Shown here: positions 1-9,421 of the stretch, piece by piece
How the letters are laid out: each line of letters opens with the position of its first letter
How positions within the stretch are numbered: position 1 is the first letter of the stretch
Assembly: GCF_002954245.1 (NCBI RefSeq)
Contig: NZ_PPTG01000045.1
Span: 19,379 to 83,378 of the forward strand
DNA: 64,000 nucleotides
DNA from: Cryobacterium aureum
GTDB lineage: Bacteria; Actinomycetota; Actinomycetes; Actinomycetales; Microbacteriaceae
Reading direction: 5' to 3'
Program-made: the position numbers and the translations under genes
Notes under the pieces: generated by a model
The model's database searches: none
What the model saw: the letters and a program-made list of their open reading frames with translations, nothing else
Told to the model about the DNA's origin: nothing

Positions 1-1
1 G

Positions 2-64
2 GTCTTCACCGAACTCATCGCCGCGCACACCCGCCGCATGGACGGACTCGGCCTCACTGCCTAG
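2..64 (+). CDS. C-terminal end of an unidentified gene (possibly ferritin-like fold protein)
   Basis: Only the last 20 codons are inside the window, ending with a TAG stop; the visible tail reads ...AHTRRMDGLGLTA. It is convergent with the small membrane-protein gene that follows. In many actinobacteria a ferritin-like (MiaE-type) protein gene lies near the DUF3107 gene, and its C-terminus has a similar His/Arg-then-Leu-Gly-Leu character, so that is the best guess. The fragment is too short for a family call. Confidence 0.35.
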   Translation, partial: VFTELIAAHTRRMDGLGLTA

Positions 65-81
65 GGCTTAACGCCGAGACG

Positions 82-390
82 CTAGGCCGTGTCGGGGGAG
101 CCGGTTTTGGCGAGGCGCTGCAGCATCCGCTGGTCAGCGTGAATGCGTCGCCGACTGATAACCAGGTTCAGTGAAACGGATGCAGCACAGGCGGCGGCGA
201 GGGACACCCACCAGATCCACCCCCCGGCCCAATCCCAGCCGAGCCAGGTGAGTCCGACCCAGAGCGCGGATGCCGTGACCGTCCCGATCGCCGGAACCAG
301 CACCGACCCCTGAGTGGACCGCCCGGGTAGAAAGTACCGCGCGCCCAGGCCGATGACCACGCCGAACAGCGCGACGAACAGGAGTTCCAC
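82..390 (-). CDS. Small integral membrane protein of unknown function
   Basis: A 102-residue protein read from a GTG start. It has about three hydrophobic segments: roughly residues 1-20, 30-50 (rich in Trp further on) and 55-78. A short basic cytoplasmic tail with the run SRRRIHADQ follows. No catalytic motif is visible and I do not recognise a family. It starts 5 bp after the stop of the DUF3107 gene on the same strand, so the two are probably co-transcribed. Its end faces the partial gene at the window edge, with 17 bp between the stops. Confidence 0.6.
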   Translation of the reverse strand: MELLFVALFGVVIGLGARYFLPGRSTQGSVLVPAIGTVTASALWVGLTWLGWDWAGGWIWWVSLAAACAASVSLNLVISRRRIHADQRMLQRLAKTGSPDTA

Positions 391-395
391 GGGCT

Positions 396-620
396 TTAGG
401 CGACGAAACCGACGCGGCGGGACTCTTCGCTGCCGAGTTCGACGTAGGCGAGGCCCACGGTCGGAACGATGTAAACGCGACCCTTGCTGTCGCTCAGCTT
501 CAGGTAGCCGGTCTGACCGGAGAGGGCCGCCGCAACGGTCTCCTCAATCTCGGTCGCTGGCTGCGAAGTCTCAAAACCGATCTCCCGGGGAGAGTTGAAA
601 ATACCAATGCGAATATCCAC
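396..620 (-). CDS. DUF3107 family protein
   Basis: A 74-residue protein with the size and conserved blocks of the actinobacterial DUF3107 family (M. tuberculosis Rv3208A/TB9.4 type): N-terminal DIRIGIFNSPREIGFE and a C-terminal beta-rich segment with GRVYIVPTVGLAYVELG. The function of the family is unknown. The GTG start at 620 is preceded by GAAAGGCAG on the coding strand, a usable ribosome binding site. It is divergent from adnA with a 95-bp gap that must hold both promoters. Confidence 0.85.
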   Translation of the reverse strand: MDIRIGIFNSPREIGFETSQPATEIEETVAAALSGQTGYLKLSDSKGRVYIVPTVGLAYVELGSEESRRVGFVA

Positions 621-715
621 CGAACTGCCTTTCGTAGCCTTGCGCCCAGAGTACGACAGAACGCACCACCGCCCTGACCGATTTCACTGTCGGCGCAACC
701 CGTTACCGTTGAAAT

Positions 716-3700
716 GTGACCAACCTCGACCTTGATGCCGCCCAGCAAGCCGTTCTCGACCTCCCCGACGGGGTGAGTGCCGCGGTGATCGGCGCGCCCG
801 GCAGCGGCAAGACGATGACGCTCGTCGAACTCGTGGCCGATCGGGTGTTGAACCGTGGCTATTCGCCGAGCGAGGTTCTGGTACTCGTGCCGACCCGCGC
901 CGGTGCCACAGCCCTGCGCGACCGGCTCGCACTGCGCCTCGGTGTGCCCACCAACGGTCCGCTGGCTCGCAGCGCAAACTCGGTGGCCTTTCAGATTGTG
1001 CGCTCCGCTGTGGCCCAGGCCGGTGGTCCAACGCCCACGCTGCTCACCGGCGGGGAGCAAGACCAGATCATCGCCGAACTGCTCCAGGGACACCTGGATG
1101 ACGGAGCAGGTCCGGTCTGGCCGAGTACCCTCGGCGCCGACGTGCGTCGCCTGCGCGGTTTTCGCACCGAACTGCGCGACCTCATGATGCGGGCGGTGGA
1201 ATACGGGGTGACCCCCGGCCAGCTCGAGCGTTTCGGCCTCATACGCCCGGAGTGGGTAGCGGCCGCCGAGTTCATTCGCGGCTATGAAGAGGCCAAAGAC
1301 CAGGCCCGTCCAGGCCAGTACGACTCCACCGAGCTGGCCCGCTATGCCGCAGCGATCGTGGCCGGTGCCGAGGCCGGTCCGGCCGGCCTTGCCACACTCG
1401 GTACCCTTGCCTGCCTGCGGCTGATCGTGCTCGACGACGCCCAGGAAGTCACTCAGGCCACACTGACCCTGCTGGCCCAGTTTCAGGCGCGTGGGGTTGC
1501 AATCCTCGCCGTTGGCGACCCCGACATCAGCACCGGCTCCTTTCACGGCGCCCACCCGGATGCCCTCGGTCGCCTCGGCTGGTACCTGCGGCCCGGCCTG
1601 CCCGCAGACAGTGGTCGGGTAGCCGCGCCGATCGTGCTGGAGACGGTCTATCGACACGGGGCCGGCATCCGTCGGGTGGTCGCGGAGATCACCAGCCGGA
1701 TCGGTGCCGCCGCAGCAGGAACCCAGCGTGCGGCGGCCAGCGTCGAGTCGGCCGTTCTCGAACAGACCAGTGGAGAGGCCGTTCCGGGCGAAGGTCTCGA
1801 CCAATCCGTGCACACCGTCGTTACGACCAGCCCGGCCGATCAGCTCGCGGTGATTGCCCGGCTGCTGCGCGAACGCCACGTGATCAACGACATTCCCTGG
1901 TCCCGCATGGCCGTGATCGTGCGCACCGGATCGCTGGTTCCCTCGATCTCCAAGGGGCTCGCGGCCCTCGAGGTGCCGACCCAGATTTCCACGGCGAGTA
2001 GCGCGCTGCGGGACGAGTACGCGGTGCGGGCATTCATTCTGGCCCTCGAAGTGACCCTCGGTCGCAAGCCGCTCGACCCGGCGGCAGCGATCGATCTGCT
2101 GCGCGGTCCGCTCGGCGGGCTCGACCCGATCACCCTGCGCCGGCTGCGCGCAGCGTTGCGCCAACAGGAGCTGAGCACTGACAGCGCCGAACCGCGCAGC
2201 GCCGATGACCTGCTCGTTGCGGCCCTCCTCAACCCCGACCTGCTCGCCACCATCGATAACCGCACCGCCCGGCGCGCGGCGGGCTGCGGAGCGAGCCTGC
2301 GCCAGGCGACAATCGAATACGACGCCGGCGCCACGATTGAAGAACTGCTTTGGGGCCTGTGGCAGCGCAGCGGCCTCGAGCGGGAGTGGAAGGAACAGTC
2401 CGCCGGCACCGGAATCGTTGCCGACGAAGCCAACCACAACCTCGACGCCGTCGTGGCCCTGTTCTCCGCCGCGCAGCGCTATGTCGAGCGCACCCCGTCG
2501 GCCCCGCCGGTGTTGTTCCTCGAACACCTGGTCGACACCGATGTACCCGAAGACACCCTCGCTCCACGCGCCCTCGGCGCTGCCGTCACCGTGTCAACGC
2601 CGAGCGGCACCATCGGACGGGATTTCGACATCGTGATTCTTGCCGGCGTGCAGGCCAACGTCTGGCCCGACCTGCGCACCCGCGGGTCGCTGCTCGGCGC
2701 CGGTGACCTGTCCCTGGCTGCTTCGGGGCAGGTCGCGTCCGGTCGGGGCACCACGGGTACCGACGCCCGCACCCAGGTGCTCCACGACGAACTGCGCATG
2801 TTCGCCCAGGCTGCCAGCCGGGCCACAACCGAACTGCTCGTTACCGCCGTGAGCAACGAAGAGAACGAACCCTCGGTATTCCTGCGCCTGCTGCCCGACC
2901 CGAAGTCCGAGCGGGGCGTTGACGATCTCGCCCGCTACCCCCTGTCGCTTCGCGGCCTGGCGGGACGGCTTCGCCGCGACCTGAACCGCGCCAGCCGCTC
3001 GCCAGCCCGAACCGACTCCGAGACGGCCGCCCGGGCAGCGGATGCCGCGGCCACGCTGGCCCGCCTGGCCAGCGAAAACGTGCCCGGCGCCGCGCCCGAT
3101 CAGTGGTACGGGCTGACCGATCCCAGCACCGTGCGCCCGCTCAACGACCCAGAGGCCGGCGATGAGCTCGTGCGCATCTCGCCGTCGCGCATGGCCGCCT
3201 TCGAAACCTGTCCCCTGCACTGGCTGATCGGCCAGGTCGGCGGTGACAGCTCCAACACCGCAGCCAACCTCGGCACGATCATTCACAAGGTCATGGAAGA
3301 CGCGACCGACCGGCGGCCCGAAGCGCTCTGGCAGGGGGTCGAGGCGCGCTGGAATGAGCTCGACTTCGATGCTGACTGGCAGTCCCGTGTTCAGAAGGTT
3401 GCCGCCAGGGAGCTCACCGACCGGCTCGCCTCCTACCTGCTCGATTTCGAACAGGGCGGCGGCGAACTGCTGAGCGCCGAGGGTACCTTCAAGCTCGAGG
3501 TGAACGGTGCCATGCTCTCCGGCACCATCGACCGGGTAGAACGCCAATTCGACGGACGGGCCGTCATCGTCGACCTGAAAACCGGCAAGGGCGACGCCAC
3601 GAGCGATCTCGGCGTCGCCGAGCATCCGCAACTCGGCGCCTACCAGCTGGCGTTCCAGGAGGGTGTCATCGACGGCGTCTCCGGCGACATGGACCTGGCC

Positions 3701-3928
3701 GGGGCCCGCCTGGTCATCGTCTCCTCCGGCACGGTCAAACAGAACTACCGCAATCCCACCCAGCCGGCTTTCACCCCGGAACAGCTCGATGCCTTTCGCG
3801 AGCGGGTCGGTGCCGACGCGGCCGGCATGGGCGGCGCCACCTTCATCGCCGAAATCACCTCGCACTGCCTCGACCCGCGGTCCCACGGGTCCTGCCGCAT
3901 CCACGTCATCAAGCAGGTCAGCTCATGA
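716..3928 (+). CDS. adnA: AdnA-like helicase-nuclease subunit (ATP-dependent DSB resection)
   Basis: A 1070-residue UvrD-like protein with a C-terminal RecB-like nuclease module, matching the first subunit of AdnAB, the actinobacterial motor-nuclease that resects double-strand breaks. Walker A is GAPGSGKT (residues 26-33). The other motor motifs are degraded: motif II reads LIVLDDAQEV instead of DEYQD, motif III reads GDPDISTGSFHGA, and the motif VI region lacks the usual GxTRA core. The C-terminal nuclease shows the His (LGTIIHKVMED) and the D-x-K strand (IVDLKTGKG). Cysteines at FETCP, SHCLD and GSCRI could hold part of an Fe-S cluster, but only three are obvious. No clear Shine-Dalgarno precedes the GTG start, so leaderless translation is possible. 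The stop overlaps the adnB start by 4 bp (ATGA). Confidence 0.88.
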   Translation: MTNLDLDAAQQAVLDLPDGVSAAVIGAPGSGKTMTLVELVADRVLNRGYSPSEVLVLVPTRAGATALRDRLALRLGVPTNGPLARSANSVAFQIVRSAVAQAGGPTPTLLTGGEQDQIIAELLQGHLDDGAGPVWPSTLGADVRRLRGFRTELRDLMMRAVEYGVTPGQLERFGLIRPEWVAAAEFIRGYEEAKDQARPGQYDSTELARYAAAIVAGAEAGPAGLATLGTLACLRLIVLDDAQEVTQATLTLLAQFQARGVAILAVGDPDISTGSFHGAHPDALGRLGWYLRPGLPADSGRVAAPIVLETVYRHGAGIRRVVAEITSRIGAAAAGTQRAAASVESAVLEQTSGEAVPGEGLDQSVHTVVTTSPADQLAVIARLLRERHVINDIPWSRMAVIVRTGSLVPSISKGLAALEVPTQISTASSALRDEYAVRAFILALEVTLGRKPLDPAAAIDLLRGPLGGLDPITLRRLRAALRQQELSTDSAEPRSADDLLVAALLNPDLLATIDNRTARRAAGCGASLRQATIEYDAGATIEELLWGLWQRSGLEREWKEQSAGTGIVADEANHNLDAVVALFSAAQRYVERTPSAPPVLFLEHLVDTDVPEDTLAPRALGAAVTVSTPSGTIGRDFDIVILAGVQANVWPDLRTRGSLLGAGDLSLAASGQVASGRGTTGTDARTQVLHDELRMFAQAASRATTELLVTAVSNEENEPSVFLRLLPDPKSERGVDDLARYPLSLRGLAGRLRRDLNRASRSPARTDSETAARAADAAATLARLASENVPGAAPDQWYGLTDPSTVRPLNDPEAGDELVRISPSRMAAFETCPLHWLIGQVGGDSSNTAANLGTIIHKVMEDATDRRPEALWQGVEARWNELDFDADWQSRVQKVAARELTDRLASYLLDFEQGGGELLSAEGTFKLEVNGAMLSGTIDRVERQFDGRAVIVDLKTGKGDATSDLGVAEHPQLGAYQLAFQEGVIDGVSGDMDLAGARLVIVSSGTVKQNYRNPTQPAFTPEQLDAFRERVGADAAGMGGATFIAEITSHCLDPRSHGSCRIHVIKQVSS

Positions 3929-6900
3929 GCCCTACCACCACGGCCACCACATTCAGCACGGTTTCCGCCCTCGACATCGCCGCGCAGCTCGAACTGCCGC
4001 CGCCCACGGCTGAACAGCAGGCGGTCATCGAAGCGCCGCTCACCCCCACCCTGGTGGTCGCCGGGGCGGGCAGCGGCAAGACCGAGACCATGGCCAACCG
4101 GGTGCTCTGGCTGCTCGCCAACGGCCATGCCCGTCCCGATCAGATTCTGGGGCTCACCTTCACCCGCAAGGCCGCCGGCGAACTGGGCGAACGCATCAAC
4201 CGGCGCATCACCGAGCTCGACCAAGTCGGCCTCATGCCGACGATCGCCGGCCCCGATGACAGCACCTCCGATGACCCCACGGCGGCCGCGGGCTCCGACC
4301 TGTTCAACACCCCGAACGTCTCCACCTACAACTCCTTCGCCAGTCGGCTGTTCACCGACAACGCCCTGCTGCTCGGCCGCGAACCGGAATCCGTTCTGCT
4401 GAGCGAAACAAGCGCCTGGCTGCTCGCCCGGAGGGTCGTCATCGAGCACGGCGACGGCCGGCTCGTGCCGTTCGGCAAGAGCCTCGATCAGGTCACCGAC
4501 GCCGTGCTGCAACTCAGTCGTGCCCTCGCCGAGAACCCGTCGGCGTGGCAGGGCGGCGCTCCGGGAACCCCGCACGATCTCGCCGGGCTGGCCCAGAGTT
4601 TTGCCTACCTCACCGATCTGCCCTACGGCAACGCGCGCAAGAAGAAGCCGTACGATTCGGTGGTGGATTCTTTGGCCGCGGTCGCACCGCTGCCGGTGCT
4701 GGCCGAACTGGCCGCCCACTACAGCAGTGAGAAACGCCGCCTCGGCCTGATCGAGTTCTCCGACCAGGTAGCCCTCGCACTCCAGGTTTGCCAGAAAGTC
4801 GATGCGGTCGTCGATCGCTACCGCGACCAGTACCGGGTGGTGCTGCTCGATGAGTACCAGGACACCTCGGTGTTGCAGACCGAACTGCTGCACACCCTGT
4901 TTCGTGACCACCCGGTTATGGCTGTCGGTGACCCACACCAGTCGATTTACGGATGGCGCGGCGCCAGTTCCGCAAACCTGCTGGGCTTCGCGCGCGACTT
5001 CAACACCCGCCCCGCAGCGTTCGCCCCGACCATGTCGCTGTCGTTCACCTGGCGCAACCCCGCCCGCGTTCTGGACGCCGCCAACGCCCTCGTCGCTCCG
5101 CTCAGCGAAGCCTTGCGGGCCAAACCGGGCGGAATCCAGGTCGAAACGCTCAAGGTGCCGGCCGGCACCAGGCCTGGCGGCGTCGACGCGCTCATGGCGC
5201 AAACCATCGCCGAGGAGGCCGGCGCCGTCGCCGACTGGTTCGCTTCCCGGCTAGTCGGCGACCACGGCCCCGCCGACTACAGCGGTGCCATGCTGTTTCG
5301 TGCGCGCCGGGAGATGGACTACTTCGCCGAGGTGCTGCGGGCGCACGGCGTGCGCGCCCACGTGCTCGGCCTCGGTGGGTTGCTCTCGACCCCGGAGGTC
5401 GCCGACGTCGTGAGCGTGCTGCGCGTTGTGCACGACCCCGCTGCCGGCAGCGAACTGGTGCGCCTGCTCAGCGGAGCCCGCTACCGGGTCGGCGCCCGGG
5501 ACCTCGCGGCGCTCGCCGACGTGGCGCGTTGGTTGGCCGGCCACGACTGGGCCCAGCAGGCCATCTCGGCCGACCTGCGTGGCAAGCTGCGGGCATCCGT
5601 CGCCGGAGACGAGGGCAGTTCTCTCGTCGATGCGCTCGATTTTCTCGGCACCGCCTCCGACTCCCACGGCCAGTTCGCCGGGTTCAGCGAGCTGGGGCGC
5701 GCCCGCGTGCAGTCGGCGGGTCGGCAGCTGGCGTGGCTGCGATCCCGCGCCGGCCTACCGCTGCTCGACTTCGTGCGCCTGATCGAGCAGGAATTTCGGC
5801 TCGATATCGAACTGACCGCGAACGAGGCCAACGATCTCGGCCTGGCCAACCTGTATTCCTTCCACGACACTGTTGCCGCCTTCCTCGACAGCGACGAGCA
5901 GGGCACGCTGGCCAGCTTTCTGCGCTGGCTGAAGCGAGCTGAGCTGCAGGACGACCTCGGCCCGCGCGGCGAGCTGTCTGAACAGGGCACCGTGCAGCTG
6001 CTCACGATTCACGGCGCCAAGGGGCTGGAATGGGATTTCGTCGCCATCCCTAACCTCACCGAGAAGAGCCTGCCCGCGTTATCGCAGGATTCCAGCGGCT
6101 GGTTGCGCTTCGGCGAACTGCCATACGGTTTTCGCGGCGACCGCTCCGAGCTGCCCGAACTTGACGTTGTCGGCCACGAGACCCAGCTCGACTTTGAGCT
6201 GGCCTTCCAGACCTACAAAGCTGAGCTAGCGATGCGGCACGACGACGAAGAACGCCGGCTCATCTACGTGGCCACCACCCGCGCCAAGCGGGAACTGCTA
6301 CTGACCGGCTCGTTTTGGGGTGCCGGATCGACCGTGCGAAAGCCCAGCCGTTACCTGACGGAACTCGCCGAGTCCGGTCTCATCCCCGCCGTCCCCGACA
6401 CGAGCGACGAGGCCGTCAAACCGGATTCCGCCGAAGACGGCACCGAAGTGTGGCCGTTCGACCCGCTCGGCACCCGCCGGGTGCTCGTCGAAGCCGCCGC
6501 GACCCGCGTGCGGGGCAGCCATGCGGATGCCCCCACCCGCTGGTCCCACGTGGTCACCCTGCTGCTAAAGGAACGGGCTCTGCGGCTGGCCGGCGGCGCA
6601 GTGGCCGCCGTACCCACCCGCATTCCGGCCTCCCGGTTCAAGGACTACGTCGACGACCCGGCCGGAGTCGCCGCCGAGCTGCGGCGCCCGATGCCGCAAC
6701 GTCCCTATCGGGCCACCCGACTGGGCACCCTGTTCCACTCCTGGGTAGAGCGGCGCGCCGGCGGTGCCACCGGAACCGACCGCGTCGATGCCGGACTCAA
6801 TGAACTGGACTTCGGTATCGATGACAACGACGGCGGTACCGGCACGCTGAGCGACCTCGGGGTGCCAGAGCAGGAACAATTTGCGGCGCTGCAGGCCACC

Positions 6901-7320
6901 TTCGAACGGTCCGAATGGGCCGATCGAGCGCCCGTTGACGTCGAGATTGAAATTCACCACGTGCTGGGGGGTCAGGTCTTCGTCTGCAAGCTCGACGCCG
7001 TCTACCAAACGCCGACCGGGTACCAGGTGGTGGACTGGAAAACCGGGCGGGCACCCAAGAACGCCGCCGACCTCGAACTCAAGCAGACCCAGCTCGCGCT
7101 CTACCGGCTGGCCTACGCCCGGTGGAAGGGCATCGATCCGAGTATTGTCGACGCGGTGTTTTACTTCGTGGCCGATGACACCGTCATCGCCCCCGAGCGT
7201 CTTTACTCGGAGGCGGACCTGCTCGCCGCCTGGTCTGGGGCGATGACCCCAGTGCTCGACGAATCGTCCTCAGAGTCGTCGTCTGATTCGGAATCGATGG
7301 TCAGTCCCGAGAAGTTGTAA
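3925..7320 (+). CDS. adnB: AdnB-like helicase-nuclease subunit (lead motor)
   Basis: A 1131-residue UvrD/RecB-type protein, the partner of the gene before it. All superfamily 1 helicase motifs are intact: Walker A AGAGSGKT (46-53), motif II LLDEYQDTS, motif III GDPHQSIYGWRGA, motif V LTIHGAKGLEWD and motif VI ERRLIYVATTRAKR. The C-terminal RecB-like nuclease has VVDWKTGR followed by KQTQLALYRLAYA. In characterised AdnAB the second subunit is the active motor, which fits the motif quality here. The last 39 residues (Ser/Asp/Glu-rich tail) are encoded opposite the end of the convergent kinase-like gene. Confidence 0.92.
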   Translation: MSPTTTATTFSTVSALDIAAQLELPPPTAEQQAVIEAPLTPTLVVAGAGSGKTETMANRVLWLLANGHARPDQILGLTFTRKAAGELGERINRRITELDQVGLMPTIAGPDDSTSDDPTAAAGSDLFNTPNVSTYNSFASRLFTDNALLLGREPESVLLSETSAWLLARRVVIEHGDGRLVPFGKSLDQVTDAVLQLSRALAENPSAWQGGAPGTPHDLAGLAQSFAYLTDLPYGNARKKKPYDSVVDSLAAVAPLPVLAELAAHYSSEKRRLGLIEFSDQVALALQVCQKVDAVVDRYRDQYRVVLLDEYQDTSVLQTELLHTLFRDHPVMAVGDPHQSIYGWRGASSANLLGFARDFNTRPAAFAPTMSLSFTWRNPARVLDAANALVAPLSEALRAKPGGIQVETLKVPAGTRPGGVDALMAQTIAEEAGAVADWFASRLVGDHGPADYSGAMLFRARREMDYFAEVLRAHGVRAHVLGLGGLLSTPEVADVVSVLRVVHDPAAGSELVRLLSGARYRVGARDLAALADVARWLAGHDWAQQAISADLRGKLRASVAGDEGSSLVDALDFLGTASDSHGQFAGFSELGRARVQSAGRQLAWLRSRAGLPLLDFVRLIEQEFRLDIELTANEANDLGLANLYSFHDTVAAFLDSDEQGTLASFLRWLKRAELQDDLGPRGELSEQGTVQLLTIHGAKGLEWDFVAIPNLTEKSLPALSQDSSGWLRFGELPYGFRGDRSELPELDVVGHETQLDFELAFQTYKAELAMRHDDEERRLIYVATTRAKRELLLTGSFWGAGSTVRKPSRYLTELAESGLIPAVPDTSDEAVKPDSAEDGTEVWPFDPLGTRRVLVEAAATRVRGSHADAPTRWSHVVTLLLKERALRLAGGAVAAVPTRIPASRFKDYVDDPAGVAAELRRPMPQRPYRATRLGTLFHSWVERRAGGATGTDRVDAGLNELDFGIDDNDGGTGTLSDLGVPEQEQFAALQATFERSEWADRAPVDVEIEIHHVLGGQVFVCKLDAVYQTPTGYQVVDWKTGRAPKNAADLELKQTQLALYRLAYARWKGIDPSIVDAVFYFVADDTVIAPERLYSEADLLAAWSGAMTPVLDESSSESSSDSESMVSPEKL

Positions 7321-8351
7321 CTGTCGGTGTGCATCGCCGCGTGCTGATCGTAATCGCGGGCGGCGCGCGGCATGTGGTCGAGCATGTTCTCAACGTCGCC
7401 GACGGTCATGATCGGGCCGGTTTCGGGGGAGAGCGGCTGCTGGGTGTGGCTGTGCACCGTGTCGACGAGCCCGTCGAGCATAGCGACGGCGTCATCGACG
7501 ATGGACTGGTCGTGGCTGCTCGCGCCGTGCAGCAACCAGCGGGCCAGCTCGAGCTCGGCATAGAGCATGGCGCGTTGGGTGATGTGGGTATCGCTGCCCT
7601 GGCGTGCGTTCGAATAGGCGTCGATGGCCTGTTCGGCAAAATCACCGCGCGCCGCGAGCAACCAGTGCAGGTCGCGGGCCGGATCGCCGACGGCCAAGCC
7701 AGACCAGCCGAGAATGCCCGACACGGCATCGTCGGTGATCAGAATGGAATCGGCAGACATCGACCCGTGCACCACGGCCGGCGCGAACTGCCAGAGGGCG
7801 TCGTCGTCGGTGGCCTGTTCCCAGCGGCGCAGCAGCGCGGCGGGCAGGTAGCCGGTATTGGCAGCCCGGTCGATCAGGTCGATCGCATCAGTGCGGCACT
7901 GTTCGGCGCTCTGCTGCGACAGCCCGGCGGTGCCGATGAAGGCGCTCGGCAGCGAGTGGATCGCGGCGATGGCCCGGCCGATCGACCCCGAGACGCCCTC
8001 GTGTCCGGTAAGGGCATCCGCTTCGAAGCTGTCGCCGGCCAAGAGCTCATAGACGACCGCGCGGGTGCCCTGAATCGGCGTCTGCCCGACATATTCAGGC
8101 ACATCGAACGGCAGCCGGCTGCGATTGCCGGTGGTGAGCGCGCGCAGCGCCACGAGGTCGGCGGACTGCTCGGTTTCGGCCGACTGGCTCGTGGGAACGC
8201 GAATGATCAGCGCCCTCCCGTCTCTGTCGATAACGAGCGCCGAGTCGAACAGTCCGTGCGCGCCGGCACTGTGCTTGCGGGCGTAGGCCACGTCGAGCCC
8301 CGGAACAGCGGAGGTGGCTAACGCGGCTAGAGTGAGTTGAGTTCTGGCCAT
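7203..8351 (-). CDS. Phosphotransferase-fold protein lacking catalytic residues (probable pseudokinase)
   Basis: A 382-residue protein of the aminoglycoside/macrolide phosphotransferase (APH) fold. The start chosen is the ATG at 8351, which gives MARTQLTLAALATS; an upstream in-frame start would overlap nudC more. The APH catalytic loop, normally HGDxxxxN, reads HGSMSADSIL, and the metal-binding strand, normally VIDW, reads GILGWSG, followed by the conserved GDPARDLHWLL. Both catalytic Asp positions therefore appear lost, so kinase activity is doubtful. The C-terminal tail (IDSESDDDSEDDSSS) is acidic and lies in a 118-bp overlap with adnB. It sits between adnB and nudC, where mycobacteria have Rv3200c, which is unrelated. 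Confidence 0.75.
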   Translation of the reverse strand: MARTQLTLAALATSAVPGLDVAYARKHSAGAHGLFDSALVIDRDGRALIIRVPTSQSAETEQSADLVALRALTTGNRSRLPFDVPEYVGQTPIQGTRAVVYELLAGDSFEADALTGHEGVSGSIGRAIAAIHSLPSAFIGTAGLSQQSAEQCRTDAIDLIDRAANTGYLPAALLRRWEQATDDDALWQFAPAVVHGSMSADSILITDDAVSGILGWSGLAVGDPARDLHWLLAARGDFAEQAIDAYSNARQGSDTHITQRAMLYAELELARWLLHGASSHDQSIVDDAVAMLDGLVDTVHSHTQQPLSPETGPIMTVGDVENMLDHMPRAARDYDQHAAMHTDSYNFSGLTIDSESDDDSEDDSSSTGVIAPDQAASRSASE

Positions 8352-8437
8352 ACCTACTAGGTTAGATCGACTTACGCACCTGCCGGTTGTTCGCCACGCC
8401 TCCACACCCACGTTCTCGCAGAGCTCGGAGATTCACC

Positions 8438-9421
8438 ATGTCGTTCACTTTCACGACGCGGTTGCCGCTGTCTCGGCAAGCGGTCGACCGCGATCACCTC
8501 ACCCGCAGCGTTCCCGGGCTGTTCGACCAGCTCTGGGCGGATGCCGCCACCCGCGTTCTACCTATCTGGCACGGCAAAATTCTGCTCGCGCCGCGCGACC
8601 ACACCAGCGCCGTGCACCTCGCCCTGCTGCCGCCGACGAGCCTGCCCCTGAGCCCACAGGACCCCGGCCTGCGCGTCTACCTCGGCCGGTCATTACCGAC
8701 CGGCCTGCCGGAATCGGCGGGCACCCGCATCGTCGCGGTGCAGCTCGACGACGCCGACGCCGCCCGCCTCGAACCCGACGAGAACCGCTGGGTCGGCCTG
8801 CGCTCGGTCGCGACCGTGCTCGATGACCGTGACGCCGGGCTGTTCACCGAGGCCCTCGGCGTGCTCAACTGGCACGCTTCGCACGCTCACTGCCCACGCT
8901 GCGGCGCCGCCACCACGGTGGAAGAGGGCGGCTGGGTGCGCCGTTGCCCGGTCGACAACAGCCAGGTCTTTCCGCGCACCGACCCCGCCGTGATCGTGCT
9001 CATCACCGACGCCGACGATCGCATTCTCCTCGGATCAAACGCCATGTGGGAGAACAACCGGTACTCGCTGCTCGCCGGATTCGTCGAACCCGGCGAGACC
9101 CTCGAATCGGCCGTGATCCGCGAAATGTTTGAAGAATCCGGCCTCCGTGTCACAGACCCGGCCTACGTCGGCTCGCAGCCGTGGCCGTTCCCGGCCTCGG
9201 TCATGTGCGGGTTCACCGCCCGCCTCGCCGACGACCAGCAGGCCCATGACCTGCAGCCCGACGGTGCCGAGATTCTGGCGCTGCGCTGGTTCAGCCGGCA
9301 GGAACTGCAGGACGCCGGCGAATGGATACTGCTGCCCGGCCCGTCCTCGATCGCGCACGCCATGATCGAGCGCTGGCTCGGCGCCCCATTGCCCGCCGCG
9401 ACGGAATTGATCCGCCCGTGA
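8438..9421 (+). CDS. nudC: NAD(+) diphosphatase / decapping Nudix hydrolase NudC
   Basis: A 327-residue NudC: it cleaves NAD(H) to NMN(H) and AMP and may remove NAD caps from RNA. Visible elements are a zinc region beginning CPRCGAAT with a later RRCPVDNS (three cysteines; the fourth position is Asp, as in several actinobacterial relatives), the Nudix box GFVEPGETLESAVIREMFEE, and the family hallmark SQPWPFPAS just after it. The ATG at 8438 was chosen because GGAG ends 7 bp upstream and the N-terminus then matches the family. The stop overlaps the GTG start of the next helicase gene (GTGA). The same pairing, nudC then uvrD2, occurs in M. tuberculosis (Rv3199c-Rv3198c). Confidence 0.93.
   Translation: MSFTFTTRLPLSRQAVDRDHLTRSVPGLFDQLWADAATRVLPIWHGKILLAPRDHTSAVHLALLPPTSLPLSPQDPGLRVYLGRSLPTGLPESAGTRIVAVQLDDADAARLEPDENRWVGLRSVATVLDDRDAGLFTEALGVLNWHASHAHCPRCGAATTVEEGGWVRRCPVDNSQVFPRTDPAVIVLITDADDRILLGSNAMWENNRYSLLAGFVEPGETLESAVIREMFEESGLRVTDPAYVGSQPWPFPASVMCGFTARLADDQQAHDLQPDGAEILALRWFSRQELQDAGEWILLPGPSSIAHAMIERWLGAPLPAATELIRP

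Noticed and set aside
500..2527. 675-codon open frame on the minus strand under adnA
   Set aside because: It runs antisense to a gene with clear helicase motifs; composition is that of a GC-rich shadow frame with no recognisable domain.
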